Source of the DNA: Clostridium vincentii
GTDB lineage: Bacteria; Bacillota; Clostridia; Clostridiales; Clostridiaceae
Length of the DNA: 64,000 nucleotides
Assembly (NCBI RefSeq): GCF_002995745.1
Contig: NZ_PVXQ01000020.1
Coordinates: 1 to 64,000 of the forward strand
Reading direction: 5' to 3'
Every line of letters starts with the position of its first letter. The stretch's first letter is position 1. Positions 63,712 through 64,000 of this stretch are shown piece after piece. The notes under the pieces are model-generated. The model was not told the origin of the DNA, ran no database searches, and saw only the letters and a list, made by a program, of their open reading frames with translations. The translations under genes and the position numbers were made by a program.

Positions 63712-64000
63712 CTATTCTACATCTAATTTGAGCTTTTTCTCTGTTTCTTTTCTTAACCTAAAGGTTTTTTCTAGTTTTTCCGCAGCTTCTTGTACTTGCT
63801 CTAAAGCATTTTGATTTTGCAGTGCATCTCCTTTTTTGAATAATTGTAGAACTTTAACAGTGGATAATACTCTATATCCTAAGCCTTCAAGGGGTTTACT
63901 CATAGCATCAGACGTAAATCCCATATCTTTTTCATCATTTTGTTCACAAATAGATATAACTACAGCGTATTTTCCTCCTAATACTTCATTGATACTTGAC
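63712..64000 (-). CDS. Flavodoxin-fold/NADPH-dependent FMN reductase family protein (partial)
   Basis: The last 95 or so residues are present; the gene continues beyond the window. SSINEVLGGKYAVVISICEQ, the STVKVLQLFKKGDAL region and a C-terminal helix of EKTFRLRKETEKKL-type resemble small FMN reductases. The N-terminal phosphate-binding loop is outside the window, so the call is tentative. It lies just upstream of ilvB on the same strand. Confidence 0.55.
   Translation of the reverse strand, partial: SSINEVLGGKYAVVISICEQNDEKDMGFTSDAMSKPLEGLGYRVLSTVKVLQLFKKGDALQNQNALEQVQEAAEKLEKTFRLRKETEKKLKLDVE

Overview
The window is about 70% A+T, with Shine-Dalgarno-led genes, many strong intrinsic terminators and protein families typical of Clostridium sensu stricto. 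Examples are a class III fructose bisphosphatase, GapN, a preQ1-I riboswitch ahead of queDECF, and heterodimeric ABC exporters. I read it as a chromosomal segment of a strictly anaerobic, low-GC clostridium; I cannot name the species. I saw no tRNA, rRNA, CRISPR array or intact mobile element.

Layout. 0-2.4 kb: end of a [NiFe]-hydrogenase maturation operon (hypF tail, hypC, hypD, hypE), with hypD interrupted by a stop. 2.5-3.5 kb: serine acetyltransferase. 3.5-8 kb, minus strand: a hybrid histidine kinase (broken by one stop codon) overlapping an HD-GYP response regulator. 8-12 kb: redox enzymes with divergent LysR and HxlR regulators, then a sugar O-acetyltransferase. 12-17.5 kb: a MerR regulator divergent from a heterodimeric ABC exporter, then a ROK kinase. 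17.6-22.6 kb: one 1673-residue signalling protein (pseudokinase, AAA-type ATPase, helical repeats, GAF, GGDEF). 22.8-26.9 kb: a MarR regulator and a second ABC exporter pair, both halves of which look damaged. 27-31.5 kb: GapN, a flavin amine oxidase and a U32 peptidase-family protein. 31.6-35.6 kb: a GntR regulator and two tandem L,D-transpeptidases. 35.7-38.4 kb: carbonic anhydrase, a cystine/dicarboxylate symporter and a zinc-finger membrane protein. 38.4-41.1 kb: riboswitch-controlled preQ1 synthesis. 41.2-48.1 kb: MerR-GyrI regulator, gene remnant, fbp and pyc. 48.1-51.7 kb: small secreted or membrane proteins and a MacB/LolCD-type transporter. 51.7-55.5 kb: a ferredoxin and NapH-like protein divergent from a Crp/Fnr regulator, a CoA-disulfide reductase-rhodanese and a glyoxalase. 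55.5-60.9 kb: a rearranged unit of duplicated leader, membrane protein, pentad-repeat XRE protein and FtsX-type transporter. 60.9-64 kb, minus strand: TipA-like regulator, ilvN, ilvB and a partial flavodoxin-fold protein.

Two themes stand out. The first is gene decay. hypD and the hybrid kinase each carry a single in-frame stop, an ABC half-transporter carries an exact 8-bp tandem duplication, its partner has an altered Walker A, a GyrI-like gene is reduced to its two ends, and the last 16 codons (stop included) of a lost ABC ATPase lie beside a duplicated leader. The second is clear local regulation. There are three MerR-type promoters with a 19-bp spacer, a LysR box, MarR, HxlR and GntR palindromes, two Crp-like boxes centred about 41 bases upstream of inferred start sites, and a preQ1 riboswitch with its terminator.

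Gene-free stretches: in 38363-38618 I see only A+T-rich DNA before the preQ1 riboswitch. In 48770-48926 I see only short degenerate A/G-rich repeats. In 32309-32563 there is a GntR-type palindrome and otherwise A+T-rich promoter-like sequence.
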